A stretch of DNA of 64,000 bases from contig DASRAU010000016.1 in assembly GCA_035638075.1 (NCBI GenBank), positions 1-64,000 on the forward strand, written 5' to 3'. Shown here piece by piece: positions 45,048 to 54,547 of this stretch (position 1 is the stretch's first letter; each line of letters opens with the position of its first letter). Position numbers and translations under genes: made by a program. The notes beneath the pieces are model-generated. The model made no database searches. It was not told where the DNA came from and saw only the letters and a program-made list of their open reading frames with translations. Origin of the DNA: DASRAU01 sp035638075. Its GTDB lineage: Bacteria; Acidobacteriota; Polarisedimenticolia; Gp22-AA2.

Positions 45048-45872
45048 CTACCGGGCCTGGCCCGGCGAGGCGGCGACGGGCCGGGGGCTCGGCTCGACCC
45101 GGCCGTAGCGCCGCTCCCGTTTCTGGTAGTCGACGATCGCCTGCAGCAGCTCCCCGCGGCGGAAGTCCGGCCACAGCGTCTCGGTCACCCAGATCTCGGA
45201 GTAGGCGATCTGCCACAGCAGGAAGTTGCTGATGCGCAGCTCGCCGGAGGTCCGGATGAGCAGGTCGGGATCGGGCTGGCCGGCCGTGTAGAGATAACGC
45301 TCGAAGGTCGCCTCGTCGATCGGCTCGCCGGCGGCGGCGCGCGCGCCGCGCTCGCGCAGCAGGCGGTTGCAGGCGTCGACGATCTCGGTGCGGCCGCCGT
45401 AGGACAGCGCGATGTTGAACAGCATGCCGTGGTTGTCGCGCGTCCGGGCGCGGGTCTCCTCGAGATCGCGCCGCACCGGCTCGGCCAGCTCCTCGATCCG
45501 GCCGATGACGTTGAAGGCGATGTCGTGCTCGAGGAGCGTCTTGAGCTCCTTGCGCAGGTACTCGCGCAGGAGCGACATGAGGGTGCTCACCTCGGCGCGC
45601 GGGCGCTTCCAGTTCTCGACCGAGAAGGCGTACAGCGTCAAAACCTGGCAGCCGATGCGGGCGGAGGTCTCGACCACGTCGCGCACCGCCGCGATGCCGG
45701 CGCGATGACCGGCGACGCGCGGCAGGCTGCGCTGGCGCGCCCAGCGGCCGTTGCCGTCCATGATGATGGCGATGTGGCGCGGCAGGCGGTCGAAGTCGAT
45801 GGCGCCGACGAGGGCGGCCTCGGGACTGCCGTCGCGGATGAATCCCCGGAGCTGGTTCAGTGGGTCGGACAT
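45048..45872 (-). CDS. uppS: Isoprenyl transferase (undecaprenyl diphosphate synthase)
   Basis: 274 residues. Catalytic Asp D39 in IAIIMDGNGRWARQR; LTLYAFSVENWKRP; NIALSYGGRTEIVDA; PDLLIRTSGELRISNFLLWQ. Cis-prenyltransferase that builds the C55 carrier for cell wall and glycan synthesis. First gene of the uppS-cdsA-dxr-rseP unit. A TACGAT box lies about 40 bases upstream. Confidence 0.95.
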   Translation of the reverse strand: MSDPLNQLRGFIRDGSPEAALVGAIDFDRLPRHIAIIMDGNGRWARQRSLPRVAGHRAGIAAVRDVVETSARIGCQVLTLYAFSVENWKRPRAEVSTLMSLLREYLRKELKTLLEHDIAFNVIGRIEELAEPVRRDLEETRARTRDNHGMLFNIALSYGGRTEIVDACNRLLRERGARAAAGEPIDEATFERYLYTAGQPDPDLLIRTSGELRISNFLLWQIAYSEIWVTETLWPDFRRGELLQAIVDYQKRERRYGRVEPSPRPVAASPGQAR

Positions 45873-45908
45873 GCGGGGCTAACCAATCCCCTCGCGCGTT
45901 CGGCGCGC

Positions 45909-45914
45909 ATCGTA
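45909..45914 (-). promoter_or_regulatory. -10 box upstream of uppS
   Basis: TACGAT on the minus strand about 37 bases before the uppS ATG, the same hexamer as at rnpB and the HAD gene. No convincing -35 partner at 16-18 bases. Likely promoter of the uppS-rseP unit. Confidence 0.35.
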
Positions 45915-45976
45915 GCACACGCCTTCACCGGCTGCCAGAAACGCGCCGGCGCGCGGGGGCACGAGCCGGCGGCCGA

Positions 45977-46945
45977 TCACGCGCGGCCCTTCTGCGCGAA
46001 GCGCCAGGCCGATTCGACGATCCCCGCGAGGTCGCCGCGCGTGGCGCGCCAGCCCAGGACCTTCCCGGCGCGGACGTGCGAGGCGACGAGGGTCCCCGGG
46101 TCGCCGGCACGCCGCGCCGACTCGACGACCGGGATCGGCCGGCCCGTGACGCGGCGGGCGGTGTCGATCACCTCGCGCACCGAGGCCCCCTTCCCGCTCC
46201 CCAGGTTGAACACCGTGAGGCTTCCCTTCGGGGAGGCGTGCTCCAGCGCCAGGCGGTGCGCCTCGGCGAGGTCCTCGATGTGCACGTAGTCGCGCACCGC
46301 GGTGCCGTCGGGCGTCGGGTAATCGGTGCCGAAGATGGCGATCGGGGGCCCGCCCAGCGCGGCGCGCAGGACGTTCGGGATCAGATGGGTCTCCTCGGCG
46401 TGCTCTTCCCCGTGTCCGTCGGCGGTGCTGCCGGCGGCGTTGAAGTAGCGCAGCGCCACCGCCGTCGAGCCCCGCGCCGCCGCATGCCAGGCCAGGGCGC
46501 GCTCGAACGCCAGCTTGGTCTCGCCGTACGGATTGGTCGGCCGGGTCGGATGGTCCTCCTCGATCGGGGTCGCATCCGGCTCGCCGTAGACGGCGGCGCT
46601 CGAAGAGAAGACGAAGCGACCCACCCCCGCGTGGAGCGCCATGTCGAGGAGGGCCAGGGGGCGCCGGAGGTTGTGATCGTAATAAGCCTCCGGCTCGCGC
46701 ACCGAGGCGCCGACGAGGCAGAGCGCGGCCATGTGGACGATGCCTTCGATGCGCCGCCGCGCCAGCACCGGCTCGATCGCCGCCCGGTCCGCCATGTCGG
46801 CTTCGACGAACTCGAATCCCTCGACGTTCCTGCGGTGCCCCGTGCTCAGGTCGTCGAGGATGGTCACCCCGTGGCCCGCCGCGCGCAGCCGCCGCGCCAC
46901 GGCCCCGCCGACGTATCCGGCGCCTCCGGTCACCAGGAGATTCAC
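45977..46945 (-). CDS. galE: UDP-glucose 4-epimerase-type NAD-dependent sugar epimerase
   Basis: 322 residues from GTG at 46945, overlapping the truA stop (GTGA). Glycine-rich NAD site VTGGAGYVGGAVARRL, catalytic SSAAVYGE and Tyr/Lys of NPYGETK, and AVALRYFNAAGSTADG, a GalE-specific stretch, plus TDYPTPDGTAVRDYVHI. Interconverts UDP-glucose and UDP-galactose for envelope glycans. Confidence 0.93.
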   Translation of the reverse strand: MNLLVTGGAGYVGGAVARRLRAAGHGVTILDDLSTGHRRNVEGFEFVEADMADRAAIEPVLARRRIEGIVHMAALCLVGASVREPEAYYDHNLRRPLALLDMALHAGVGRFVFSSSAAVYGEPDATPIEEDHPTRPTNPYGETKLAFERALAWHAAARGSTAVALRYFNAAGSTADGHGEEHAEETHLIPNVLRAALGGPPIAIFGTDYPTPDGTAVRDYVHIEDLAEAHRLALEHASPKGSLTVFNLGSGKGASVREVIDTARRVTGRPIPVVESARRAGDPGTLVASHVRAGKVLGWRATRGDLAGIVESAWRFAQKGRA

Positions 46946-47688
46946 GCCCCCGCCTCCGCGTAGAAGACCCGGACGAGGGTCAGCCCGCGCGCCGGGGCGC
47001 ACGGCCCGGCGGCGCGGCGGTCGCGGGCCGCGAGGATGCGCGGCACGTCGCCGGCGTCCCGGACGCCGCGCGCGATCTCGAGCAGCGTCCCGGCGATGGT
47101 CCGGACCATGTGGCGCAGGAACCCGTCGCCCTGGACCCTCAGGATGACCTCGTCCCCCTGCTCTTCGATCCGGACCGAGGTGATGGTGCGCACCCGATCG
47201 TCGAGCTCGATCGAAGACGGCGCGAGCGAGGTGAAGTCGTGACGGCCTTCGAATGCCGCGGCCCCGCGGCGCATCGCGTCGAGGTCGAGCCGGCCGCGCA
47301 CCGGGCAGACGAAGGGGGCGCGAAAGGGAGACGTCACCTCGCCGCGGCTGTAGCGGTAGGCGTATTCCTTCCCCCGGGCGTCGCTGCGGGCATGGAAGGA
47401 GTCGGCGACGTGCATCGCTTCGAGCACACGGATGTCCTCGGGCAGCCGGGCGTTCAGGCCGCGACGAAGCCCGTCGAGCGGCACCGTTCTCTCCGTCGTG
47501 AAGCTCGCGACCTGCCCCAGCGCGTGCACTCCCGAGTCGGTCCGGCCCGCGCCGAAGAGGGTGACCTTCTCCCGCAGCAGCCGCCCGAGGCGGTCTTCCA
47601 GGAGTCCCTGGATGGTGGGGAGGGCCGGCTGGATCTGCCAGCCGGCATAATGGGTTCCGACGTAGGCCAGCGTCATCTTGATCGTCAC
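46942..47688 (-). CDS. truA: tRNA pseudouridine(38-40) synthase
   Basis: 248 residues from GTG at 47688 (VTIKMTLAYVGTHYAGWQIQ aligns with the usual MRxIKLTLxYDGT start; ATG at 47676 would trim four residues). Catalytic Asp D51 in GAGRTDSGVHALGQV; later FLRHMVRTIAGTLLEIARG. The start codon lies nine bases after a perfect TATAAT, so the mRNA has at most a few leader bases. Confidence 0.95.
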   Translation of the reverse strand: MTIKMTLAYVGTHYAGWQIQPALPTIQGLLEDRLGRLLREKVTLFGAGRTDSGVHALGQVASFTTERTVPLDGLRRGLNARLPEDIRVLEAMHVADSFHARSDARGKEYAYRYSRGEVTSPFRAPFVCPVRGRLDLDAMRRGAAAFEGRHDFTSLAPSSIELDDRVRTITSVRIEEQGDEVILRVQGDGFLRHMVRTIAGTLLEIARGVRDAGDVPRILAARDRRAAGPCAPARGLTLVRVFYAEAGA

Positions 47689-47697
47689 GCGGCGGGC

Positions 47698-47726
47698 ATT
47701 ATAGGGGCGGCCCTCATCCTTCTTAA
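47698..47726 (-). promoter_or_regulatory. truA-galE promoter, near-leaderless
   Basis: On the minus strand TTAAGA (47726-47721) and TATAAT (47703-47698) are 17 bases apart. The truA GTG is nine bases past the -10 box. It is back to back with the promoter of the GWxTD gene. Confidence 0.65.
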
Positions 47727-47749
47727 TACCTGCCGCCGGAGCCCCGGTT

Positions 47750-47778
47750 TTGCCGTGGAGATGAGGGGTGGCTATAAT
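47750..47778 (+). promoter_or_regulatory. Promoter of the GWxTD gene
   Basis: TTGCCG (47750-47755) and TATAAT (47773-47778) are 17 bases apart. The expected start near 47785 leaves about 16 bases, which include GTGAGGG before the ATG at 47801. Confidence 0.7.
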
Positions 47779-47800
47779 CCGCGCCTCTGTGAGGGATCCA

Positions 47801-49282
47801 ATGCGCGCAATGCGTTCGCTCGTCCGGCCTGCGGTTCTCGGTGTCCTGCTCCTGGCCACGGTGGCGGCCGGCGGACCTCCCGACTGGAAAACCCCGGGGA
47901 AGGACTGGGCCAAGGGCCCGGTTCAATGGCTGATGTCCGAGGACGAGGAGAAGCAGTTCAAGGCGCTCAAGACCGACGACGAGCGGGCGGCGTTCGCCAA
48001 GACCTTCTGGGAGAAGCGCGACCCGACGCCGGGCACCCCCGACAATGAGTACGAGACCATCTTCTGGCAGCGCGTCGAGCAGGCGGACAAGGCCTACAAG
48101 ACGATGCTCAAGGAGGGCTCGGTCACCGACTTCGGGCGCGTCTTCATCCTGCTCGGTCCTCCGGCCAACCAGCGCAAGGACTCGCGCTACACCTACTGGG
48201 CTTTCGAGCCGACGCCGGTGAACGGCATCAAGGACAAGTTCGAGCTGAGCTTCGCGCCGGTGGACACCGGCTTCCTGCTGCGCGACAAGAAAACGCTCGA
48301 GACCTACATCGCGGCGCACGACGAGACGCGCGGCATCGGCTGGAAGATCCCGAGCCTGGTGGCGGACGCGTCGCAGGAAGTCGCCGCGGCCGCGCCCAAG
48401 GAGGTCCCGGAGGACACCTCTCCGGAGAGCCAGCGGCAGATCCCGATCCTCGACGCGGTGGCCGCCAAGGGCAGCGGCCCGACCGACGTGCCGTTCCAGG
48501 TCAAGAACGACTTCTACGCGACGGCCGATGCCTCGACGCTGGTGGTGACGACCATCGAGGTGCCGCGCGAGGCCGCCCACGGCGGCGGCACCGAGGCGAT
48601 CCAGCCGTTCGCGCGCCTCGCCCCCGAGGGCGAGGGCAAGCCGATCAACGTGACCGGAGCGCTGCCGTTCGTGCCGGCCCCCGTGGCCGACGGCCCGGCG
48701 GCGGGCTTCGTCTACCAGGCGCGGCGGAATCTCAAGCCGGGGACCTACAAGCAGGCCGTCGTCGTCGAGGACAAGGTGATGAAGGGGCAGATGGGCACCC
48801 TCGTCACGACCCTGACCGTCCCGGACTACGCCGCCAAGCATTTCGACATGAGCACCGTCTCCCTGCTGGCGCAGTACGGGCGCAAGGACCAGAGCGTCGG
48901 ACCGGACGACGACAAGTCGGGCGGCGCCGGGCTCTACAGCATCGGTTCGTTCCGCCTGGTGCCGCGCGCGGTGCCGGTCCTGACCAAGTCGGACGCGCTC
49001 GCCTTCTACTACCAGGTCTACAACCCGACTCCCGACACGGCCACGAGCAAGCCGAACCTCGAATCGACCTACACCTTCTACGTGAAGGACGCCTCCGGCT
49101 GGAAGCCGTACCGCAAGCCGGTGGTGAAGCCGGTCGGCCAAGTGGAGCTGTGGGAGCTGCCGGTCGCCAACCTGGTCGGCGCCAACGTGGCGCTGCCGGC
49201 CGACTTCCGCATGGAAGCGAAGGTCACCGACAAGACCAACGGCCAGTCGCTGACGCGCGAGGTCCTGTTCAGCGTCCGCTGA
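47801..49282 (+). CDS. GWxTD-domain protein, secreted
   Basis: 493 residues from ATG at 47801; signal peptide about 1-25 (LVRPAVLGVLLLATVAAGG). The GWxTD region is residues about 35-155: VQWLMSEDEEKQFKALKTDD, FWEKRDPTPGTPDNEYE and SVTDFGRVFILLGPP, followed by beta-rich domains and a VFIRVEAP-like final segment (FRMEAKVTDKTNGQSL). The tryptophan of the name motif is replaced locally (GSVTD). Such proteins are common in Acidobacteriota, and their function is not established. The last 14 bases overlap the convergent S66 peptidase gene. Confidence 0.85.
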   Translation: MRAMRSLVRPAVLGVLLLATVAAGGPPDWKTPGKDWAKGPVQWLMSEDEEKQFKALKTDDERAAFAKTFWEKRDPTPGTPDNEYETIFWQRVEQADKAYKTMLKEGSVTDFGRVFILLGPPANQRKDSRYTYWAFEPTPVNGIKDKFELSFAPVDTGFLLRDKKTLETYIAAHDETRGIGWKIPSLVADASQEVAAAAPKEVPEDTSPESQRQIPILDAVAAKGSGPTDVPFQVKNDFYATADASTLVVTTIEVPREAAHGGGTEAIQPFARLAPEGEGKPINVTGALPFVPAPVADGPAAGFVYQARRNLKPGTYKQAVVVEDKVMKGQMGTLVTTLTVPDYAAKHFDMSTVSLLAQYGRKDQSVGPDDDKSGGAGLYSIGSFRLVPRAVPVLTKSDALAFYYQVYNPTPDTATSKPNLESTYTFYVKDASGWKPYRKPVVKPVGQVELWELPVANLVGANVALPADFRMEAKVTDKTNGQSLTREVLFSVR

Positions 49283-50216
49283 TCGTGAGCCGGCCGGCGT
49301 GCGTGTCCAGGCGCGCCGGTCCCCCGAGCGGCAGGGTCCACTTGCCCGGAACGTGCCCCGCCGGGAGATCGATCGCCACGGGATAGCGCGTCCCCTCCAG
49401 GCGGTCGAGCAGGATGTCGCGAATCGAACGATGGAGGCGCGGGTCCTGCGCCCGGCCGCCGTGCAGCCGGCCGACCACCATGCCGGCGAGTCGCGACAGC
49501 CAGCCCGCATTTTTCAGATGGGTGAGCATCCGGTCGAGCCGGAACGGCTGCTCGTTCACGTCCTCCCAGAACAGGATCGCCCCGTCGAGCCGCGGCTCGT
49601 ACTTCGTCCCCGCGAGCCCGACTAGAAGCGACAGGCAGCCGCCCACGAGCGGACCCGCCGCGCGCCCTTCCCGCACGACGCTCCGGCGCGCGATCGGCAC
49701 GTCGATCGGCCGGCCCTGGAGCGCGGCCTGAAGCGAATGGGTGTGCCACGCCCGCCGGTCCGCGAGCTCCACCACGTGGGGTCCGTAAAGGATGGGCGCG
49801 CCGGCGCGGCGCCAGATCTCCTGGAGAGCGGTTTCGTCGCTGTAGCCGAGGAGCGGCTTCGGGTCGCGCCGCAGGGCGCGCATGTCGACGCGATCGAGCA
49901 GGCGCGGCGTGCCGTAGCCGCCGCGGGCGCACCAGACGAGCCTGACACCGGGATCGCGGATGGCCGCGTTCAGATCCGAGGCCCGCTCGGCGTCGGTCCC
50001 CGCGAGGTAGGCGCGCCGGCCCGCCAGGTGCGCGCCGCGCGCCACGACGTAGCCACGCTTCTCAAGGAAGGCGATGCCGCGCTCGAGCTCCTCGAGCGGC
50101 GCCGGTCCGGCCGGCGCCACGACGGCGATGCGATCGCCCGGCCGGAGCAGCGCGGAGCCGGTCCGGGCCGCACCGCGTCGCGAGGCCCCGGGCCGCGATG
50201 CGTCGCGCCGCCTCAC
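49269..50216 (-). CDS. LD-carboxypeptidase, S66 family
   Basis: 315 residues from GTG at 50216 (GTGA overlap with the M20 gene). Nucleophile Ser in LLGYSDETAL, Glu in ILFWEDVNEQPFRLDRML, His in DLPAGHVPGKWTLPLG form the S66 Ser-Glu-His triad. Trims the terminal D-Ala of tetrapeptide stems in murein recycling. The family also includes microcin C immunity proteins, but no such context is visible. Confidence 0.9.
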   Translation of the reverse strand: MRRRDASRPGASRRGAARTGSALLRPGDRIAVVAPAGPAPLEELERGIAFLEKRGYVVARGAHLAGRRAYLAGTDAERASDLNAAIRDPGVRLVWCARGGYGTPRLLDRVDMRALRRDPKPLLGYSDETALQEIWRRAGAPILYGPHVVELADRRAWHTHSLQAALQGRPIDVPIARRSVVREGRAAGPLVGGCLSLLVGLAGTKYEPRLDGAILFWEDVNEQPFRLDRMLTHLKNAGWLSRLAGMVVGRLHGGRAQDPRLHRSIRDILLDRLEGTRYPVAIDLPAGHVPGKWTLPLGGPARLDTHAGRLTISGR

Positions 50217-51373
50217 CGGGATCCGCCGGCCGCGCGCAGGGTCCGGGGCGCGCCGGACGGGTGCCCGCCGCGCACGTAAGCCCGGCGCGCGGCGCGCAGG
50301 AGCCCGGGGTCGTGCACGGCGCGGACGAGCGTCGCGGCGAGCGCGCGCGAGGCGATGGCCAGGCCCTGCCGTCCCGGCGCGCCGCCCGCGCGGACGGCGA
50401 AGGCGCGCGAATGGAGCGGCGCGCTCTTCGGCGCGATGGCCACGAACGGGTGGATCGACGGCACCACCTGGCTGACGTTCCCCATGTCGAGCGAGCCCAT
50501 CCCCTTGCGCGGCGTGTCGACCGTCGAGCGCCCGAGGGCGCGCAGCTCCTCCTTGCAGATCTCGGCGAGCGGCCCGTTGGTGCGCATCTCGGCGTACGGC
50601 AGATCGACGGCGCGGAAGCGCACCCGGGCGCCGACGCTCTTCGCCGCGGCGCGGCCCGCCGCGAAGAAGGCGCGCTTGACGCGGCCGAGGCGGCGCAGGT
50701 CGCCGGCGCGCAGCGTGAAGCGGCCGACGGCCCGGTCCGGGATGATGTTCGGCCGCCGCCCGCCCTCCAGGATGACCCCGGGCATGCGCGCCTCGGCCGG
50801 CAGGCTGGGGCGAAGCCTGTCCATGGCCGCGAACAGCCCGAGGAGCGCGTCGAGCGCGTTGATCCCCTTCTCCGGGGAAGCGACGGCGTGGGCCGCGCGG
50901 CCGCGGAACTCCACCTCGAACGAGTGGCAGGCCAGCGAAGTCATGTAGACGCGGTCCTCGGTGGAGGGATGGAACATCAGCGCCGCGTCGAGGCCGCGGA
51001 AGAGCCCCGCCTTCGCCAGGACGATCTTGCCGCCGATGGTCTCCTCCGCCGGCGTGCCGTAGACGACGATCTCACTCGGTGTCCGGCCGAGGAGCCGCGC
51101 CGCGAGGACGGCGGCGCCGCACGCCGCGGCGCCGATCAGGTTGTGGCCGCAGGCGTGACCGATGTCCGGCAGCGCATCGTATTCCGCGAGCAGCCCGAGA
51201 CGCGGCCCGCTCCGCCCGATCCGGCGTCGCGCCACGAACGCGGTCGGGAGCCCGCCCGCCCCGGACTGAACCTTGAAGCCGTGGCGGCGCAGGAAGCCGC
51301 GCAGGAGCGCGCTCGACTCGCGCTCCTGCAGCGACAGCTCCCGGAGCGCGAACAGCCGAGCGGAGAGACGCAA
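50213..51373 (-). CDS. M20-family amidohydrolase / peptidase
   Basis: 386 residues from TTG at 51373. Metal-binding GHACGHNLIG near 71-80, Glu pair PAEETIGG near 108, HPSTEDRVYM, and the dimerisation lid (HSFEVEFRGRAAHAVASPEKG). Closest in style to AbgB/p-aminobenzoyl-glutamate or amidohydrolase M20D enzymes. The N-terminus looks short: the frame remains coding-like upstream (WRRLAPEV) for about 20 codons but contains no ATG, GTG or TTG before it runs into rnpB, so translation may begin at a non-standard codon. Cotranscribed with the S66 gene. Confidence 0.85.
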   Translation of the reverse strand: MRLSARLFALRELSLQERESSALLRGFLRRHGFKVQSGAGGLPTAFVARRRIGRSGPRLGLLAEYDALPDIGHACGHNLIGAAACGAAVLAARLLGRTPSEIVVYGTPAEETIGGKIVLAKAGLFRGLDAALMFHPSTEDRVYMTSLACHSFEVEFRGRAAHAVASPEKGINALDALLGLFAAMDRLRPSLPAEARMPGVILEGGRRPNIIPDRAVGRFTLRAGDLRRLGRVKRAFFAAGRAAAKSVGARVRFRAVDLPYAEMRTNGPLAEICKEELRALGRSTVDTPRKGMGSLDMGNVSQVVPSIHPFVAIAPKSAPLHSRAFAVRAGGAPGRQGLAIASRALAATLVRAVHDPGLLRAARRAYVRGGHPSGAPRTLRAAGGSR

Positions 51374-51435
51374 AACCTCGGGCGCGAGACGCCGCCAGGC
51401 GTGCGCGAACCGCGGATCGGCGTTGGAGATGATCT

Positions 51436-51864
<429 letters not shown>

Positions 51865-51870
51865 GCGGCG

Positions 51871-51900
51871 ATCGTAAACGATCGGCGCGCGGCGCCGCAA
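51871..51900 (-). promoter_or_regulatory. rnpB promoter
   Basis: TTGCGG (51900-51895) and TACGAT (51876-51871) on the minus strand, 18 bases apart. The start predicted about six bases after the -10 box falls at 51864, exactly at the 5' side of P1. Confidence 0.75.
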
Positions 51901-51951
51901 CGCGCCATCGAAACCGATCCGTTTTGGTGATGATCCGGACGAGCGGAATGC

Positions 51952-51957
51952 TAGGAT
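51952..51957 (+). promoter_or_regulatory. -10 box five bases before dnaB start
   Basis: TAGGAT ends five bases before the ATG at 51963. This would make the dnaB mRNA leaderless and selects this ATG among four candidates. No clear -35 is seen. Confidence 0.5.
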
Positions 51958-51962
51958 GCGCG

Positions 51963-53351
51963 ATGACCTCCCTCACGAGCGGAACGCGAACGAACATGGC
52001 CGGGGCGCGCATGGCGGGCGACATCACTCTCGAGAAGGAAATCCCCTACAACCTCGACGCGGAGCGGGCCGTGCTCGGCGCCATCATGGTCATGAACAGC
52101 GCCATGAACGCCGCGCAGGAATTCCTCAAGGACACCGACTTCTACCGCGACCAGCACCGGCGCGTGTTTAAGGCCATGAGCGTGCTGTCGGAGCGCTCGT
52201 CCGCCATCGATCCGATCACCGTCGTCGAGGAGCTGCGGCGCACCGGCGAGCTGGAGGTGGTCGGCGGCCACGCCTGGGTCGTGTCGCTCATCGACGGCGT
52301 GCCGCACTCCGCCAACATCGAGCACTACGCCAAAATCGTCAAGCAGCAGTCGATCCGCCGGGCCCTCATCGAAGCGGGCGGGAAGATCGTCGAGACCGCC
52401 TACGAAGGCAGCGACACCGTCGAGGATCTCCTGGACCAGTCCGAGCGCCTGGTCTTCCAGATCGCGCAGGACCAGCTGCGCGGCGGCTTCGTGCCCATGT
52501 CGATCCTGGCCGAGGAGGGGCTCCGGACGATCGAGCGGCTGCAGACGCAGCGCAGCAACATCACCGGGCTCGCGACCGGCTACGGCGAGCTGGACGAGAA
52601 GACCTCCGGATTCCAGCCCGGCGACCTGATCATCGTCGCGGCGCGCCCGAGCATGGGGAAGACGGCGTTCGCCATGAACATCGCGCAGAACTGCGCCAAC
52701 ATGGGGCGCCGGGTCGGCGTGTTCTCGCTGGAGATGTCGCGCGACCAGCTCTTCCTGCGCCTCCTGACCGGGCAGGCCCGCATCGACGCCCACGCCATGC
52801 GCACCGGGCGGCTGTCGCGCGAGCAGTGGCGGCGCGTCACCGAGACCATCGCCGAGATGTCGCAGGTCCCCATCGCCATCGACGACACCGCGGGCGTCGG
52901 CATCATGGAGATGCGCGCCAAGAGCCGCCGGCTGATGCAGGAGCAGGGTCTCGACCTCGTCATCATCGATTACCTGCAGCTGATGCGCGGCCGCGGCCGC
53001 CACGAGAACCGCAACCAGGAGATCACCGAGATCTCCCGCTCGCTCAAGGAGCTGGCGAAGGAGCTGCGCGTGCCGGTCATCGCCATCTCGCAGCTGTCGC
53101 GCGCCCCGGAGCAGCGCGGGCCCGGCAGCAAGCCGCAGCTCTCGGACCTGCGCGAGTCGGGCGCCATCGAGCAGGACGCCGACGTCGTCCTGTTCATCTT
53201 CCGCGAGGAGGTCTACAAGCCGACCGAGGAGAACCGCGGGCTGGCGCAGGTGATCATCGCCAAGCAGCGCAACGGCCCCATCGGGACCCTCGAGTTCGCC
53301 TTCCTGCGCGAGTACACCCGGTTCGAGCAGCGGGAGTGGCGCGCGGAGTGA
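51963..53351 (+). CDS. dnaB: Replicative DNA helicase
   Basis: 462 residues. N-terminal primase-interaction domain (about 25-160: IPYNLDAERAVLGAIM), then the RecA core with Walker A ARPSMGKTAFAMNIA near 230, GVFSLEMSRDQLFLRL, Walker B LVIIDYLQLMRG, ISQLSRAPEQR, and ADVVLFIFREEVY. It unwinds DNA at replication forks. First gene of a tightly overlapping five-gene run dnaB-alr-PIN/TRAM-TPR-fhs. ATG at 51963 chosen; ATGs at 51930 and 51996 are alternatives. Confidence 0.95.
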   Translation: MTSLTSGTRTNMAGARMAGDITLEKEIPYNLDAERAVLGAIMVMNSAMNAAQEFLKDTDFYRDQHRRVFKAMSVLSERSSAIDPITVVEELRRTGELEVVGGHAWVVSLIDGVPHSANIEHYAKIVKQQSIRRALIEAGGKIVETAYEGSDTVEDLLDQSERLVFQIAQDQLRGGFVPMSILAEEGLRTIERLQTQRSNITGLATGYGELDEKTSGFQPGDLIIVAARPSMGKTAFAMNIAQNCANMGRRVGVFSLEMSRDQLFLRLLTGQARIDAHAMRTGRLSREQWRRVTETIAEMSQVPIAIDDTAGVGIMEMRAKSRRLMQEQGLDLVIIDYLQLMRGRGRHENRNQEITEISRSLKELAKELRVPVIAISQLSRAPEQRGPGSKPQLSDLRESGAIEQDADVVLFIFREEVYKPTEENRGLAQVIIAKQRNGPIGTLEFAFLREYTRFEQREWRAE

Positions 53352-54547
53352 ACGGCACCACCGGCGCCACCACCGGCGGCGCACCCGAAGACGGCGCGTC
53401 CGAACGACGCGCGCCCGCCGGATTGCCTCCCCGGCCCGGAAGGGCCACCTGGATCGAGATCGATCTCGACGCCCTGGCCCACAACCTGCGCGTCGTCCGC
53501 GCGCACCTGTCGGGAGCGCGCGTCATGGCGGTGGTCAAGGCGGACGCGTACGGTCACGGCGCCCCGGCGATCGCGCAGCGGCTGCAGCGCGAAGGGGCCG
53601 ACTGGCTCGGTGTCTCGCTCGTCGAGGAGGGGATCGAGCTGCGCGCCGCCGGCATCCGGCTGCCGATCCTGGTGCTCGCCGGCTTCGCGCCGCGGCAGGC
53701 GGAGGCCCTCCTCGATCACAACCTGACGCCGGCCCTGTTCCGCCTCGACCAGGTCGCGGCCCTCGACGATGCGGCGGCGCGGCGCGGGCGGACCGCCGAG
53801 GCGCACGTGAAGATCGACACCGGCATGGGGCGGCTCGGCCTGCCCGCGGCGCAGGCCGGCGCGTTCGCGGAGCGGTTGAAGCTCGCCCACGCCCTGAACA
53901 TCACCGGCGCGTTTTCGCATTTCCCCTCCGCCGACACGCCGGGGGACGCCTCCACGGCGCGGCAGACGCAGGCTTTCCTGATGGCGGTATCCGCACTGAA
54001 GGCGGCCGGCCTCGCGCCGTCCGATCTGCACCTCGCCAACAGCCCCGCGATCCTCGATCACCGGGCGACCTGGATGTCGCTGGCGCGTCCGGGGCTGCTG
54101 CTCTACGGCTACCACCCGGACGGGTGCGTGAAGACGCTCGCGGTGCGGCCGGTCCTGTCGCTCCGGAGCGCCGTGGTCGACCTGCGCGATCTGCAGGCCG
54201 GCGACACGGTCGGCTACGGCCGTACCTTCAAGGCGCCGGGCCCCGTGCGCATCGCCACGCTCGGGATCGGCTACGCCGACGGCCTGCCGCGCGCCGCCGG
54301 CAACCACGCCGAAGTGCTGCTCGCGGGTCAGCGGGCGCCGATCGTCGGGCGCATCAGCATGGATCTCACGACGATCGACGTGACCGCCATGCCGCAGACC
54401 GCCATCGGCGACGTCGCCACGGTGATCGGCGATCAGGAGGGGGTCCGCCTCGGAGCGGACGTCCTGGCGCGCGCCTGCGGGACCATCCCCTGGGAGATCC
54501 TCGCCCGGCTCGGGCCACGCCTGCCGCGCCGGCATGTCGGGATATGA
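53348..54547 (+). CDS. alr: Alanine racemase
   Basis: 399 residues from GTG at 53348, overlapping dnaB by four bases. PLP lysine K64 in AVVKADAYGHG; second active-site Tyr in GIGYADGLPR; VKIDTGMGRLG; GRISMDLTTIDVT. It begins with about 32 extra residues ahead of TWIEIDLDALAHN, more than typical. Supplies D-Ala for peptidoglycan. The dnaB-alr pairing is frequent in bacteria. Confidence 0.94.
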   Translation: MNGTTGATTGGAPEDGASERRAPAGLPPRPGRATWIEIDLDALAHNLRVVRAHLSGARVMAVVKADAYGHGAPAIAQRLQREGADWLGVSLVEEGIELRAAGIRLPILVLAGFAPRQAEALLDHNLTPALFRLDQVAALDDAAARRGRTAEAHVKIDTGMGRLGLPAAQAGAFAERLKLAHALNITGAFSHFPSADTPGDASTARQTQAFLMAVSALKAAGLAPSDLHLANSPAILDHRATWMSLARPGLLLYGYHPDGCVKTLAVRPVLSLRSAVVDLRDLQAGDTVGYGRTFKAPGPVRIATLGIGYADGLPRAAGNHAEVLLAGQRAPIVGRISMDLTTIDVTAMPQTAIGDVATVIGDQEGVRLGADVLARACGTIPWEILARLGPRLPRRHVGI

